Assembly: GCF_009498455.1 (NCBI RefSeq)
Contig: NZ_CP045644.1
Location: forward strand, 3,227,001-3,291,000
Direction: 5' to 3'
Origin: Variovorax paradoxus
GTDB taxonomy: Bacteria; Pseudomonadota; Gammaproteobacteria; Burkholderiales; Burkholderiaceae_C
Length of the DNA: 64,000 nucleotides
Made by a program: the position numbers and the translations under genes. Below are positions 45,716 through 57,123 of this stretch, piece after piece; the first letter of the stretch is position 1; every line of letters begins with the position of its first letter. The notes beneath the pieces were generated by a model. That model had not been told where the DNA came from, searched no databases, and saw only the letters and a program-made list of their open reading frames with translations.

Positions 45716-46699
45716 TCAATCGACCTTGACACCGGCGTTCTTGACGACCGCGCCCCAGGCCTTGAGCTCATCGCTCATGAAGCTGGCGAACTCGGCCGGT
45801 GTGCCGCCACCGGGTTCGGCACCGTCGGCAGCGAGCGTGGCGCGCAGCGCGGGACTGGCGAGTGCGGACTTCGTGGCCTCCGAGAGCTTGGCCAGCACGT
45901 CCTTCGGCGTGCCTGCAGGCGCGAGCAACCCGGCCCATGAGGTCACCGGAAAGCCCTTGATGCCGGCGTCCTGCATGGTGGGGAGTTCGGGCGATGCCGA
46001 CGAGCGTGCGCCCGATGTCACCGCCAGCCCCTTGAGCTTGCCGCTGCGCGCATGGCCGATGGCGCTGGGAATGGTCTCGAAGCCGAACTGCACTTCGTTG
46101 GACATGAGCGCCAGCATGGCGGGCCCGCCGCCCTTGTAGGGCACGTGGCTGGCGTCGATCGATGCGCCGGCGCGAAAGATCTCGCCGGCCAGGTGCGCCG
46201 GCGAACCGCTGCCCGACGACGCGAAATAGGTCTTGCCCGGATTGGCCTTGGCATAGGCCACCAGCTCCTGCACGGTCGACACCTGCAGCTGCGGCGCCAC
46301 GACCAGCAGCAAGGGGTACTTGGCGACCAGCGCGACCGGCTCGAAGCTCTTGACCGGATCGAACCTCAGCTTGGGATACAGGTGCGGGTTGATCGCCTGG
46401 CTGCTCACTGTGCCGAGAAACAGCGTGTAGCCGTCCGGCGCCGCGGCGGCGACGGTCTCCGCCGCGATGTTGCCTGCCGCGCCGGGCCGGTTGTCGATGA
46501 CGACCGACTGCCCCAGCAGCTCGGTCATGCGCTGCGCCAGCACGCGTGCCAGCTTGTCGGTCGATCCGCCCGGCGCGAACCCCACCACCAGCCGCACGGG
46601 CTTGGTCGGATAGGACTGGGCCGCCGCGGGCAACGCGGCCCCCGCCAACAACGCGACCGGCAGGAGCGCGAGGGTGCGCCGACGAATGAAATTGAGCAT
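45716..46699 (-). CDS. Bug/TctC-family solute-binding protein
   Basis: The 327-residue exported protein has a signal peptide with LALLPVALLAGAALPAAAQ and Bug motifs FAPGGSTDKLARVLAQRM, VVIDNRPGAAGNIAAE, and DGYTLFLGTVS. It sits between phnA and a Na/Pi cotransporter on the same strand, so it may capture phosphonoacetate or a related acid outside. No permease partner is nearby. Confidence 0.92.
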   Translation of the reverse strand: MLNFIRRRTLALLPVALLAGAALPAAAQSYPTKPVRLVVGFAPGGSTDKLARVLAQRMTELLGQSVVIDNRPGAAGNIAAETVAAAAPDGYTLFLGTVSSQAINPHLYPKLRFDPVKSFEPVALVAKYPLLLVVAPQLQVSTVQELVAYAKANPGKTYFASSGSGSPAHLAGEIFRAGASIDASHVPYKGGGPAMLALMSNEVQFGFETIPSAIGHARSGKLKGLAVTSGARSSASPELPTMQDAGIKGFPVTSWAGLLAPAGTPKDVLAKLSEATKSALASPALRATLAADGAEPGGGTPAEFASFMSDELKAWGAVVKNAGVKVD

Positions 46700-46781
46700 G
46701 CGTGTCTCCTTGTATTTATGTGAGCGATCCGGCTCTCGGTGCTGTCGTGGGTCAGCACCGCGGAGGGGGGCGGCGCGCCGG

Positions 46782-48975
<2,194 letters not shown>

Positions 48976-48979
48976 GTCC

Positions 48980-49120
48980 TCAGCGCGGAGGTGCCCCTTG
49001 CTGCGCTGCATCGAGCACGCTGTCGAGAAACCGCTTCGCGCGGCGGACGCGCATCTTGATGAGCTGACTCACGGCGGTGCGGCCGCCCTGAATGCTGATG
49101 CCGGCCACGGTGCCGATGTC
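48980..49120 (-). pseudogene. C-terminal fragment of an unidentified protein
   Basis: An open minus-strand frame of about 46 codons (GTVAGISIQGGRTAVSQLIK to DAAQQGAPPR, stop at 48980) has good codon quality but no start. The fold is unrecognised. It looks like the end of a deleted gene. Confidence 0.35.
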
Positions 49121-49269
49121 GCGCTTTCAGGGGCGTGGCCCCTGCTCGGTGCAGCCATTCTTGCGTCAATGAAAAAGGCAGCACAAAGGGTGAGCGCGAG
49201 GCGTGCTTCCAACCAGTGAGTGGCTTAGTTTGATCAGTGAAGGCTACCGCGGCGCATGGCTCTCGCGCT

Positions 49270-49395
49270 AGCCGCATGCGCAGCCTCCCCGAACTCTTGC
49301 GGATCGAACATCAAGATGGGGTAGGCTATCCGACCAAGAATGCCCTGAAAAGCTGGCGCCGCGAATTCGAGCAGCGGCTCTACTTCCTGTGGGCT
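49270..49395 (+). pseudogene. Possible IS3-type transposase HTH remnant
   Basis: A short plus-strand segment reading DGVGYPTKNALKSWRREFEQ resembles the HTH of IS3-family OrfA (GYPS/T-x3-L-x2-WYREYE). It has no ends, catalytic domain or inverted repeats, so it is only a scar. Confidence 0.4.
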
Positions 49396-49493
49396 ACGGG
49401 GCCGAGTCCCCAAGTACTCGCGGGCGCAGAGGGGGGCGGCTGTCGATCCGGGGGGGCAGGTCTCGGATTTTCCGGGACCCGCCCTGCCAGCGC

Positions 49494-50228
49494 TCAGTGC
49501 TGGAGGATCTTCGAGAGGAACTGCTGGGCGCGGTCGGAGCGCGCGGCGGGATTGCCAAAGAACTCTTCCTTCGGGCAGTCCTCGACGATGCTGCCGCGGT
49601 CCATGAAGATCACGCGGTTGGCCACCTTGCGCGCAAAGCCCATCTCGTGCGTCACGCACATCATGGTCATTCCTTCGCAGGCCAACTGAACCATCACGTC
49701 GAGCACCTCGTTGACCATCTCCGGGTCGAGCGCAGAGGTGGGCTCGTCGAACAGCATGGCGATGGGGTCCATCGCCAGCGCGCGTGCAATGGCCACGCGC
49801 TGTTGCTGGCCGCCCGAGAGCTGCGACGGAAACTTGTGCGAATGGGCCTTCATGCCCACCCGCTCAAGCAGCGCCATGGAGCGCGCACGCGCCTCGCTTG
49901 ACGAACGCTTGAGCACCTTGATTTGCGCGATCGACAGGTTCTGCTCGATCGACAGGTGAGGAAACAGTTCGAAGTGCTGGAACACCATTCCCACGCGCGA
50001 GCGCAACCGGTTGAGATCGATCTTCGGGTCGCCCACCGAGGTTCCGTCGACCGTGATGTCGCCTTTCTGGAAGGGCTCCAGCGCGTTCACGCACTTGATC
50101 AACGTGGACTTGCCCGAACCCGACGGCCCGCAGACTACGACGACTTCGCCTTTGCGGATGCTCGTCGTGCAATCGGTCAGCACTTGAAAAGCGCCGTACC
50201 ACTTGCTCACTTGATTGATTTCGATCAT
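49494..50228 (-). CDS. Amino acid ABC transporter ATP-binding protein
   Basis: The 244-residue ATPase of the polar amino acid (GlnQ/GltL) branch has Walker [10 protein letters not shown], the signature [15 protein letters not shown] and Walker [13 protein letters not shown]. Its binding protein and permease are not next to it but on the divergent arm (55.5-57.1 kb). Its start overlaps the stop of the M20 deacylase (50225), so it is translated in the same operon. Confidence 0.93.
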   Translation of the reverse strand: MIEINQVSKWYGAFQVLTDCTTSIRKGEVVVVCGPSGSGKSTLIKCVNALEPFQKGDITVDGTSVGDPKIDLNRLRSRVGMVFQHFELFPHLSIEQNLSIAQIKVLKRSSSEARARSMALLERVGMKAHSHKFPSQLSGGQQQRVAIARALAMDPIAMLFDEPTSALDPEMVNEVLDVMVQLACEGMTMMCVTHEMGFARKVANRVIFMDRGSIVEDCPKEEFFGNPAARSDRAQQFLSKILQH

Positions 50229-51487
50229 CGGGTTTCCTTTGGCAGGGCCATGAGATGCAAAAGCGTGTGGGCGACGACGAGGGTCGCCTTGCGCAGTTCG
50301 TCGAGGGGAACGCGTTCGTCGGCGCGGTGGCCGTTGGCTTCGAGCAGCGATTCGGGGCCGGCGCCGTACATCACGGTCGGGATGCCGGCTTCGCTGTACA
50401 GGCGCGCGTCGGTGTACAGAGGTACGCCGATGGGTGTCACCGGCTTGCCCATGACCTCTGTGGCCTCGCGGCACATCAAGGCGGCGAACTCCGCCGCGCC
50501 GAGGGCGGGCGCGAACGGGCGGGCCAGCAGGATCTGCCGGATCTCGACGGTGATACCCGGCAGAGTGGCGCAGGCGTCTTCGATGACCTGTCGCAGTTCG
50601 GCCTCGACCGCTTCGGGTGCTTCCTCCGGCACGATGCGGCGGTCGATGCGCAGGCTCAGCGTGTCGGCCACCACGTTGGTGTTGATGCCGCCCTGGAGCA
50701 GGCCGACCACCATCGTTGGGTGCGTGATGCCGGGCGTCTGCGAGGGCCTGTCCACCAGCTGGTCGCGGTAGCGGTACAGCGCGGGCAGCAAGGTGGCCGC
50801 AGCCTCAATGGCATCAGCGCCCGTGTCGGGCCGAGCGGCGTGCGCCGACTTGCCCCGCAACGTCACCTCCAGGTGCAGGCAGCCGTTGTGCGCCACGACG
50901 ACGTGGTGAGAAAAGGCCGCCGAGATCACGTAGTCGGGACGGCTCAGGCCCTGCGAAAGAATCCAGCCGGGTCCGGTCATGCCGCCGGTTTCTTCGTCGT
51001 AGGTCAGGTGCAGCTCGACCGTGCCGGCGAGCGGCGTGCCGCTTGCGCGCAATTGCTTCAGCGCGCGCAGTGCGAAGGTGTAGGTGGTGAAGTCCGACTT
51101 GGAAACCGCTGCACCGCGCCCGTACAGCCATCCGTCGCGCACCTCGCCGCTGTAGGGCGAGCCGGTCCAGCCGGCACCGGGCGGCACCACGTCGCCGTGC
51201 GCGTTGAGGGCGATGACCGGGCCGTCGCCGAAACGCTCGCGCACGATCAGGTTGGTCACGCTGCGCATGCCGTGCTGCTGCGCGAATTCGGTTGGCACCG
51301 CGTGGCGTTCGACCACAAAGTCCATTCCCTCGAGCAGGCGCGCCGCGACTTCGGCATGCGGCGCGCAATCGCCGGGCGGATTGTCGGAGGGGCATTGCAC
51401 CAGTTGCGCCAAGGTTTGGACCTGGCTGTCGAAGTGGGTGTCGATGAATTGGCGCAGCACGTCGCGCGCCCGGGCTTGATCAGTCAT
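50225..51487 (-). CDS. M20 family ArgE/DapE-type deacylase
   Basis: The 420-residue cytosolic metallohydrolase of the ArgE/DapE branch has [13 protein letters not shown] with a metal-binding His-x-Asp pair, [11 protein letters not shown], and [12 protein letters not shown]. Substrates in this family are N-acyl or N-carbamoyl amino acids. Beside a hydantoinase and an amino-acid oxidising flavoenzyme, removal of an N-carbamoyl group after hydantoin opening is a plausible role (inference). It starts 9 nt after the flavoenzyme stop. Confidence 0.88.
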   Translation of the reverse strand: MTDQARARDVLRQFIDTHFDSQVQTLAQLVQCPSDNPPGDCAPHAEVAARLLEGMDFVVERHAVPTEFAQQHGMRSVTNLIVRERFGDGPVIALNAHGDVVPPGAGWTGSPYSGEVRDGWLYGRGAAVSKSDFTTYTFALRALKQLRASGTPLAGTVELHLTYDEETGGMTGPGWILSQGLSRPDYVISAAFSHHVVVAHNGCLHLEVTLRGKSAHAARPDTGADAIEAAATLLPALYRYRDQLVDRPSQTPGITHPTMVVGLLQGGINTNVVADTLSLRIDRRIVPEEAPEAVEAELRQVIEDACATLPGITVEIRQILLARPFAPALGAAEFAALMCREATEVMGKPVTPIGVPLYTDARLYSEAGIPTVMYGAGPESLLEANGHRADERVPLDELRKATLVVAHTLLHLMALPKETR

Positions 51488-51496
51488 GAAACTCCA

Positions 51497-54451
51497 TCAA
51501 AGAAATCGGTCGATTCGAAAAGGCGTGATGTCGATGTCCGTGCGCCCGTGCACGATCAGGTCGGTGACCAGGCGCGCGGCGATGGGCGCCAGCGTGTAGC
51601 CGTTGGATGTGACAGCGTTGTAGAAGCCCGGTACCCCGGGCACATCTCCCAGGATGGGGGCGCCGTCGATGTTGACGTTCATGCCGGCCCAGCAGCGCAC
51701 CATGTGCAGACCGCTCACGGCCGGCAGCACCTGCCGCGCGACCCACAGACCGCCCTCGATGCTGTCGCGCTCGGCGCGGTTCAGCCGCATGCCTTCATGG
51801 AACGCGGCGGTCCAGCCACCGCCGATGATCAGACCTCCGGTGGCCGCCTGCTTGAGGCTCAGGTGCCGGTCGGCATGCGCGACCAGGTGATTGACCAGCG
51901 GCGCGGCGGGCTCGGTCACGATCATCTGCAGCGGTGCGCCCTTGACGGGAATCCGCACGCCGAGCATGTCGCCCACCTTGCTGGACCATGCGCCACTGGC
52001 GTTCACCACCCGGCCGGCGTGGATGATGCCGCGCGAGGTATGGACCACGAAGCCGGCGCCGTCGCCCACCTGGCGATCGATGCGTTGCACGTCGCAGCCG
52101 CGCAGAAAGCGCGCGCCTTGCTGCTGTGCGAGGCAAGCCACGGCGTAGGTCGCGCGCAGCGGATTGATCTTGCCTTCCATGGGGCAGAGTTCGGCGCCCA
52201 GGAGCTGGGGCGACAGGGCCGGGGACAGGCGACGCAGTGTGGCTGCGTCGATCACTTGCGCGTCGATGCCGTGGCTGCGTTCCAGTGCGGCCTTGGCCTC
52301 GATGAAACGTATGCCGGCGTCGGTGTCGGCCACCATCAGTCCGCCGGTGATCTTGATCTCCAGGTCTTCGCCGCTGTCGGCCTCGATCTGCTGCCACAGC
52401 CGCACCGACATGGGGCCCAGCGGCAGCGTGGCCGCGGCCGGGCCGCCGCCTTCCTGCGCCTTGGCGCCGAAATCGAAAGACAGCAACTGCACGTGCAGGC
52501 TGCCCGCATTGGCCCCCGAGGCTTGGAGGTTGATGTCGTCGCGGTCGACCACCGTCACGTCCTGGCCGGCTTTCGACAGGTAGTGGCCCAGGCAGGAACC
52601 CAGCACGCCGGCGCCGATGACCAGCACGTCGGTGCGCACCGGGGCGTCGAAGGGGGCGTGTTCGACCGGGCGCGCAAGGTTGGGCGTGATGGCCGGCTTG
52701 TGGCCGCCCCATTCGGGCTTCTCGAAGCCCAGCGCGCCGGCCGGCACGGGCTTGGCCGGCGGGCGCGGCGCAAAGTACTGCTCGACCTCCAGCGCTCGCC
52801 CCGTCATTTCGCTCACGAGCTTGGCGGCCGTGACCGCGCAGTAGCGGCCCTGGCATCGGCCCATGCCCAGCCGTGCGTTGCGCTTGAGCGCTGCCAGTGT
52901 GTCGCGGCCCGCACGGATCTGTTCGCGCACCGAGCCGAAGCTGATTTCTTCGCAGCGGCACAGCAATGTGTCGTCGCTGATGGCCGCCAGCGCCACGGGC
53001 GGTGCCTCGTACAGCGACCAGAGCGCCTGCTGGAAGCACTCGGCCCGCTGGAGCTGAGCCGCTGTCCGGTCGGATGAGGGCGTTGGTTTTGTCAGCAGTC
53101 CAAGCTTGCGTGCCGCGGACCGCCCGGCCAGCGTGCCGCGCGCCAGTGCGACGCGCGAGCCGCCCATGTCGGCCCCGTCACCGACCACGAAGACACCGTC
53201 CAGGCTGGTGGCGCCGTCTTCGGCAGTCACTGTCGCAAGATAGCCCAGATGCCGATCGACCACGCGATGTTCGCAGCCCAGCATGCGGGCGAGTTCGGTC
53301 GATGGGATGAAGCCATAGCCCAGGCACAATGTGTCGGCCTCGAAGCGCTGTAGAGATGACGTCGGCTGGCCTTGCGCGTCCAGTTGCACGGCTTGCACGG
53401 CCGTCAGCTCGCCGTCGCCTTCGGCCCCCACCACCGCGTGGCGCCACAGCACCGGAACTTTGTGCGCGCGCAGCTGGCGCAGGTAGCCCCAGCCCTGGCG
53501 CACCAGGTCGGGGGCGGTGCGGGCGGTGGTCAGCAGGTGGCGCCAGTGGCGGGCCGACGGGCTCGCAGCCGATTCCAGCACCGCGACCACGTGCGCACCG
53601 CCGACCAGCAGTTCCGCGGCCAGTTGCAGGTTGAGCGGGCCGTTGCCTGCGATCACCACGCGCCGGCCCGGCGCCACGCGGTAGGCCCGCGCCAGCGTTT
53701 GCGCCGCGCCGGTGGTCATCACGCCGGGCAGCGTCCAGCCCGGAATGGGGACGGGCCGCTCGTAGGCACCCGGTGCGATCACGAGTTGGCGGCAACGGAT
53801 ATGGGTGGCCCGTCCGTCGATCAGCGCGCTGACTTCATGGGCCGAGAAGGCGGCCCAGACTTGCGCGCCCTGCGCGATGGTGACGCCGGCCGCGCGCACG
53901 TCACGCTCCAGCGCCAGGCCATTGGCGAACTGGCGATCGGCAGGGCGCGGTGCGTGGTGCGAGGGCGCCAGCGGTTTGTAGAACTGGCCACCGGCCTGCA
54001 GCCGTTCGTCGAGCACCAGCACGCTGGCGCCGGCCTGCCGCGCGGCCAGTGCCGCCGACAGGCCGGCCGGTCCGGCGCCCACCACCAGCACGTCGACGTC
54101 TTGCGCGGCCGGCTTTGCGTCGGCAGGCGGCGTCAGCGGCTGCAGCGGGTCGGCCGGCGTGCCCGCCGGCATGGCCGAGCGGATCTGCTGGCCGTCGGCC
54201 ACCTTGGTCAGGCAGGCGCGCTGGCTGGCCACGCCATCGACCGTCACCAGGCAGTCGAAGCAGGCGCCCATGCCGCAATAAAGACCGCGGCGCTGGCCGT
54301 CACGCGTGTGGCGCATCTGACGAATGTGGCTAGCCGCCAGGGCGGCCGCCACGGTCTCGCCCTCGAGGCCGTCAACGGGCTGGCCGTCGTACCAGAAGCG
54401 GATCGGCCGGCCGCCGGCAGCAATGGAGCAGTGGGTCAGTCTGGCGCTCAT
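51497..54451 (-). CDS. Fused HcnABC-like FAD-dependent amine/imino acid oxidoreductase
   Basis: A 984-residue single chain holds the three parts that are separate subunits in HcnABC, NoxAB/OoxAB or D-hydroxyproline dehydrogenases. First is an N-terminal plant-type [2Fe-2S] domain (Cys59, 64, 67, 80 in YCGMGACFDC). A pyridine-nucleotide-disulfide-like FAD domain follows from GAGPAG (125-130) to a BFD-like [2Fe-2S] segment (CRCEE near 480 and GRCQGRYC near 517). Last is a second FAD domain of the DAO type (GAGVLGS near 594 to the C-terminus). The ATG 54451 fits the ferredoxin start. It probably oxidises a D-amino or imino acid; the divergent DapA-family gene supports this. Confidence 0.85.
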   Translation of the reverse strand: MSARLTHCSIAAGGRPIRFWYDGQPVDGLEGETVAAALAASHIRQMRHTRDGQRRGLYCGMGACFDCLVTVDGVASQRACLTKVADGQQIRSAMPAGTPADPLQPLTPPADAKPAAQDVDVLVVGAGPAGLSAALAARQAGASVLVLDERLQAGGQFYKPLAPSHHAPRPADRQFANGLALERDVRAAGVTIAQGAQVWAAFSAHEVSALIDGRATHIRCRQLVIAPGAYERPVPIPGWTLPGVMTTGAAQTLARAYRVAPGRRVVIAGNGPLNLQLAAELLVGGAHVVAVLESAASPSARHWRHLLTTARTAPDLVRQGWGYLRQLRAHKVPVLWRHAVVGAEGDGELTAVQAVQLDAQGQPTSSLQRFEADTLCLGYGFIPSTELARMLGCEHRVVDRHLGYLATVTAEDGATSLDGVFVVGDGADMGGSRVALARGTLAGRSAARKLGLLTKPTPSSDRTAAQLQRAECFQQALWSLYEAPPVALAAISDDTLLCRCEEISFGSVREQIRAGRDTLAALKRNARLGMGRCQGRYCAVTAAKLVSEMTGRALEVEQYFAPRPPAKPVPAGALGFEKPEWGGHKPAITPNLARPVEHAPFDAPVRTDVLVIGAGVLGSCLGHYLSKAGQDVTVVDRDDINLQASGANAGSLHVQLLSFDFGAKAQEGGGPAAATLPLGPMSVRLWQQIEADSGEDLEIKITGGLMVADTDAGIRFIEAKAALERSHGIDAQVIDAATLRRLSPALSPQLLGAELCPMEGKINPLRATYAVACLAQQQGARFLRGCDVQRIDRQVGDGAGFVVHTSRGIIHAGRVVNASGAWSSKVGDMLGVRIPVKGAPLQMIVTEPAAPLVNHLVAHADRHLSLKQAATGGLIIGGGWTAAFHEGMRLNRAERDSIEGGLWVARQVLPAVSGLHMVRCWAGMNVNIDGAPILGDVPGVPGFYNAVTSNGYTLAPIAARLVTDLIVHGRTDIDITPFRIDRFL

Positions 54452-54492
54452 GGGCAAGGTGCGAAGCAAAAAACTGCTTGGATATACGCAAT

Positions 54493-54504
54493 GTATACGT
54501 ATAC
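54493..54504. promoter_or_regulatory. GntR-type operator, perfect 12-bp palindrome
   Basis: GTATACGTATAC lies in the 103-nt region between the divergent flavoenzyme and DapA-family genes. FCD-type GntR proteins bind such GT-rich dyads, so it is a good candidate operator for the GntR gene at 58.6 kb. Confidence 0.75.
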
Positions 54505-54554
54505 TAATCGCACACAATCATTTCGTCATCCGATTTTTTTACAAGGACCGACCC

Positions 54555-55451
54555 ATGACAGCGTTCCGAGGCACCTACACGGTGCTGATCACTCCCATGA
54601 CTGCCGACGGAAAGCACGTGGACGTGCCTGCGCTCAAGAAGCTGGTCAATTGGCAGATCGAAGAGGGCATCCACGGGCTGATTCCGCTGGGCAGCACGGG
54701 GGAGTTCCTGTCATTGACGCCCGAGGAGCGCCAACTGGTGATCGAGACCTGCGTGCAGACGACCGCAAAACGCGTGCCTGTTTTGATCGGTACCGGCGCC
54801 GAGTGGACGGATGAGTGCGTGCGGCTCAGCCGTGAAGCCGAGAGCATGGGTGCCGACGGCGTGATGATCATTCCGCCGTTCTATAGCTCGCCCACCGACG
54901 ACGAGCTGTTCGAGCACTACCGCAAGGTGGGCGAGGCGATCAACGTGCCGATCATGGTCTACAACAACCCGGCCACGGCCAATGTGGATCTCAAGCCCGA
55001 ACTGGTGGCGCGCCTGTCGCGCATTGACAACTGCAAGTACATCAAGGAGTCCACGCTCGAGGTCACGCGGGTGCGCGACATCATCGAGCTGTGCGGCGAC
55101 CGCATGACGGTCTTCGCGGGCATCCTCGGCTACGAGTCCTTCTGGCTGGGCGCCCAGGGCTGGGTCGCGGTGTGCTCCAACCTGATCCCGAAGATGTCGG
55201 CGCGCTTGTTCGAGCTGGTGGCCGACGAGCGCGACATGCCCGCGGCGCTCGCGCTCTACAAGCAGATGCTACCGATCGTGCGCTGGGTCGGCGGCCACCG
55301 CTATGTGGCGGCCTCCAAGGACGGCCTCTCGATGATGGGCCTGCCCGTGGGCAAGCCGCGCGCGCCGCGTCTGCCCCTGCCCGAAGCCGATGCGCTCGAC
55401 CTGCGTCGCGCCCTCGACCGGCTCGGGCTGCTCGACTCCATCGCGCGTTGA
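54555..55451 (+). CDS. Dihydrodipicolinate synthase (DapA) family lyase
   Basis: The 298-residue TIM-barrel aldolase has the N-terminal GLIPLGSTGEFLSLTPEER, the catalytic tyrosine in VYNNPATANV, and the Schiff-base lysine in CKYIKEST. The family includes catabolic lyases such as the 1-pyrroline-4-hydroxy-2-carboxylate deaminase (LhpC) and 2-keto-3-deoxy acid aldolases. Divergence from an imino-acid-oxidase-like enzyme favours such a catabolic role over lysine biosynthesis. The proline-specific epimerase expected for hydroxyproline use is not present here. Confidence 0.88.
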   Translation: MTAFRGTYTVLITPMTADGKHVDVPALKKLVNWQIEEGIHGLIPLGSTGEFLSLTPEERQLVIETCVQTTAKRVPVLIGTGAEWTDECVRLSREAESMGADGVMIIPPFYSSPTDDELFEHYRKVGEAINVPIMVYNNPATANVDLKPELVARLSRIDNCKYIKESTLEVTRVRDIIELCGDRMTVFAGILGYESFWLGAQGWVAVCSNLIPKMSARLFELVADERDMPAALALYKQMLPIVRWVGGHRYVAASKDGLSMMGLPVGKPRAPRLPLPEADALDLRRALDRLGLLDSIAR

Positions 55452-55505
55452 GCGCCCTGCGTCTCCCGTCCCCTCTCCTCGTTCCACCTTCACCAGGAAA
55501 TCACC

Positions 55506-56336
55506 ATGAAACTGCTCCCCGCTTTCGCTTCGGTCGCTGCTCTTTTCATTCTCGGGATGGGGGGCGCAAGCGCCCAGGCCTGCAAGTCGCCGGTGCCCGA
55601 CACCGCGCTGGTGAAGAAGGGCACGCTGATCATGTCGGTCAACCCGACCTTGCCGCCGATGCAGTTCGTCGACCAGACCGGTGCGCTCAAGGGCATGCGG
55701 GTTGAGTTGGGCAATGCCATCGCCAAGCGCCTGTGCCTCACGCCCGAGTACGTGCGCATCGAGTTCTCAGCCATGATCCCCGGCCTGCAGGCTGGCCGCT
55801 GGGACGTCATCAACACCGGCATCTTCTACACCGAGGAGCGCGCCAAGCTCATGCAGATGCTGCCCTACGAAGACCAGGCCATCAGCATCAGCACCGCCAA
55901 GGGCAACCCGTTGAAGATCAGCAAGCCCGAGGACCTGTCGGGCAAGAGCATCGGCGTCGAGATCGGCGGTTTCGAGGAGCGCAAGGCACGCGAACTCGAC
56001 AAGCAGCTGACCGACAAGGGCCTCAAGGGCATGACCATCCGCACCTTCGAGAACTTCGCAATGGCCTACCAGTCGCTGCGCGCCGGCCAGGTCGAGGTGG
56101 CTCTGTCTATCGACTCCACCGGTGCTGAATACCAGAAGCGCGGCGACTTCGACCGTGTGCTGCACGGACTGTTCCCCACGCCGGTGGCGCTGGCCGCAAA
56201 GAACAAGGAACTGTCGATCGCGGTGGCCAAGGTACTCAACGACATGAAGGCCGATGGTTCCTTCAACAAGCTGCTCGACCAGTACGGCGTCAAGGCGACC
56301 GACGGGGCCGTGGTCGTCAAGGGCCCGGCGAGCTGA
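55506..56336 (+). CDS. Amino acid ABC transporter substrate-binding protein
   Basis: The 276-residue protein has a signal peptide (PAFASVAALFILGMGGASAQ) and the extracellular solute-binding domain of family 3 (PF00497): GTLIMSVNPTLPPMQFVD, KGMRVELGNAIAKRLCL, and GFEERKARELDKQL. It forms one transporter with the permease 48 nt downstream and the ATPase at 49.5 kb. Confidence 0.93.
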   Translation: MKLLPAFASVAALFILGMGGASAQACKSPVPDTALVKKGTLIMSVNPTLPPMQFVDQTGALKGMRVELGNAIAKRLCLTPEYVRIEFSAMIPGLQAGRWDVINTGIFYTEERAKLMQMLPYEDQAISISTAKGNPLKISKPEDLSGKSIGVEIGGFEERKARELDKQLTDKGLKGMTIRTFENFAMAYQSLRAGQVEVALSIDSTGAEYQKRGDFDRVLHGLFPTPVALAAKNKELSIAVAKVLNDMKADGSFNKLLDQYGVKATDGAVVVKGPAS

Positions 56337-56384
56337 GCGCGCGGCGCTTTCCTCGTCACTGACTTCGTCAACTAAGGAACTTCC

Positions 56385-57110
56385 ATGGGACAAGGCTGGA
56401 ACTGGTCGGGCTTCTTCGACTACCTGATCAACCCGTACATCCTGAGCGGCGCGCTCACCACCTTGTGGCTGACGCTGGCGGCCATCGCAGGCGGACTGGT
56501 GGTGGGTTGCGCGCTGGCTCTGGCCCGGCTGTCGCGCCACCGCTGGCTTGCCGCGCCGGCGCATTTCTACATCTGGGTGTTCCGCGGCACGCCGCTTCTG
56601 GTGCAGCTGATCATCATCTACACCGGGCTGCCCCAGCTGGGCGTGAAGCTGTCGGTGGTGGAGTCGGCGCTGCTGGGGCTGATCCTCAACGAGGCGGCTT
56701 ACCTTGCCGAAGTGGTTCGCGGCGGCATCCAGTCAGTGTCGGCCGGCCAGACCAACGCGGCGCGCGCCGTGGGCTTCAGCAGCGCTCAGAGCATGCGCTA
56801 CATCGTGATGCCGCAGGCTATGCGGCTGATCATCCCGACGCTGGGCAACAGCATCAACGGGCTGCTCAAGACCACGTCGATCACCTCGGTGATCTCGATG
56901 GAGGAGCTGCTGCGCCGGACCCAGGTGCTGATCCAGGAGAAGTTCATGGTGCTGGAGCTGTTCATCGTAGCCGCCATCTACTACCTGCTCATGACCACTG
57001 TATGGGACTTCATACAGCGGCGCATCGAGCGCCACTACGGCCGTGCCTACGGCAACGCGAGCGAGCCCGCCGCAACGGTCACGACCGACGCCGTGCTCGA
57101 GCAACGCTAG
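56385..57110 (+). CDS. Amino acid ABC transporter permease
   Basis: The 241-residue inner-membrane permease of the HisM/GlnP family has the EAA loop with AVRGGIQSVSAGQTNAARAVG-like VVRGGIQSVSAGQTNAARAV and FRGTPLLVQLIIIYTGLP. It is the only permease, so it probably acts as a homodimer with the ATPase from the divergent arm. Confidence 0.94.
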   Translation: MGQGWNWSGFFDYLINPYILSGALTTLWLTLAAIAGGLVVGCALALARLSRHRWLAAPAHFYIWVFRGTPLLVQLIIIYTGLPQLGVKLSVVESALLGLILNEAAYLAEVVRGGIQSVSAGQTNAARAVGFSSAQSMRYIVMPQAMRLIIPTLGNSINGLLKTTSITSVISMEELLRRTQVLIQEKFMVLELFIVAAIYYLLMTTVWDFIQRRIERHYGRAYGNASEPAATVTTDAVLEQR

Positions 57111-57123
57111 CCGAAAGCCCGCC

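Noticed and set aside
50255..53077. 940-codon plus-strand open frame
   Set aside because: Antisense of the M20 and flavoenzyme genes, both with clear motifs on the other strand.
54555..55451. DapA-family gene read as lysine biosynthesis dapA
   Set aside because: It lies in a catabolic operon with an uptake system and a GntR regulator, so biosynthetic 4-hydroxy-tetrahydrodipicolinate synthase is unlikely.
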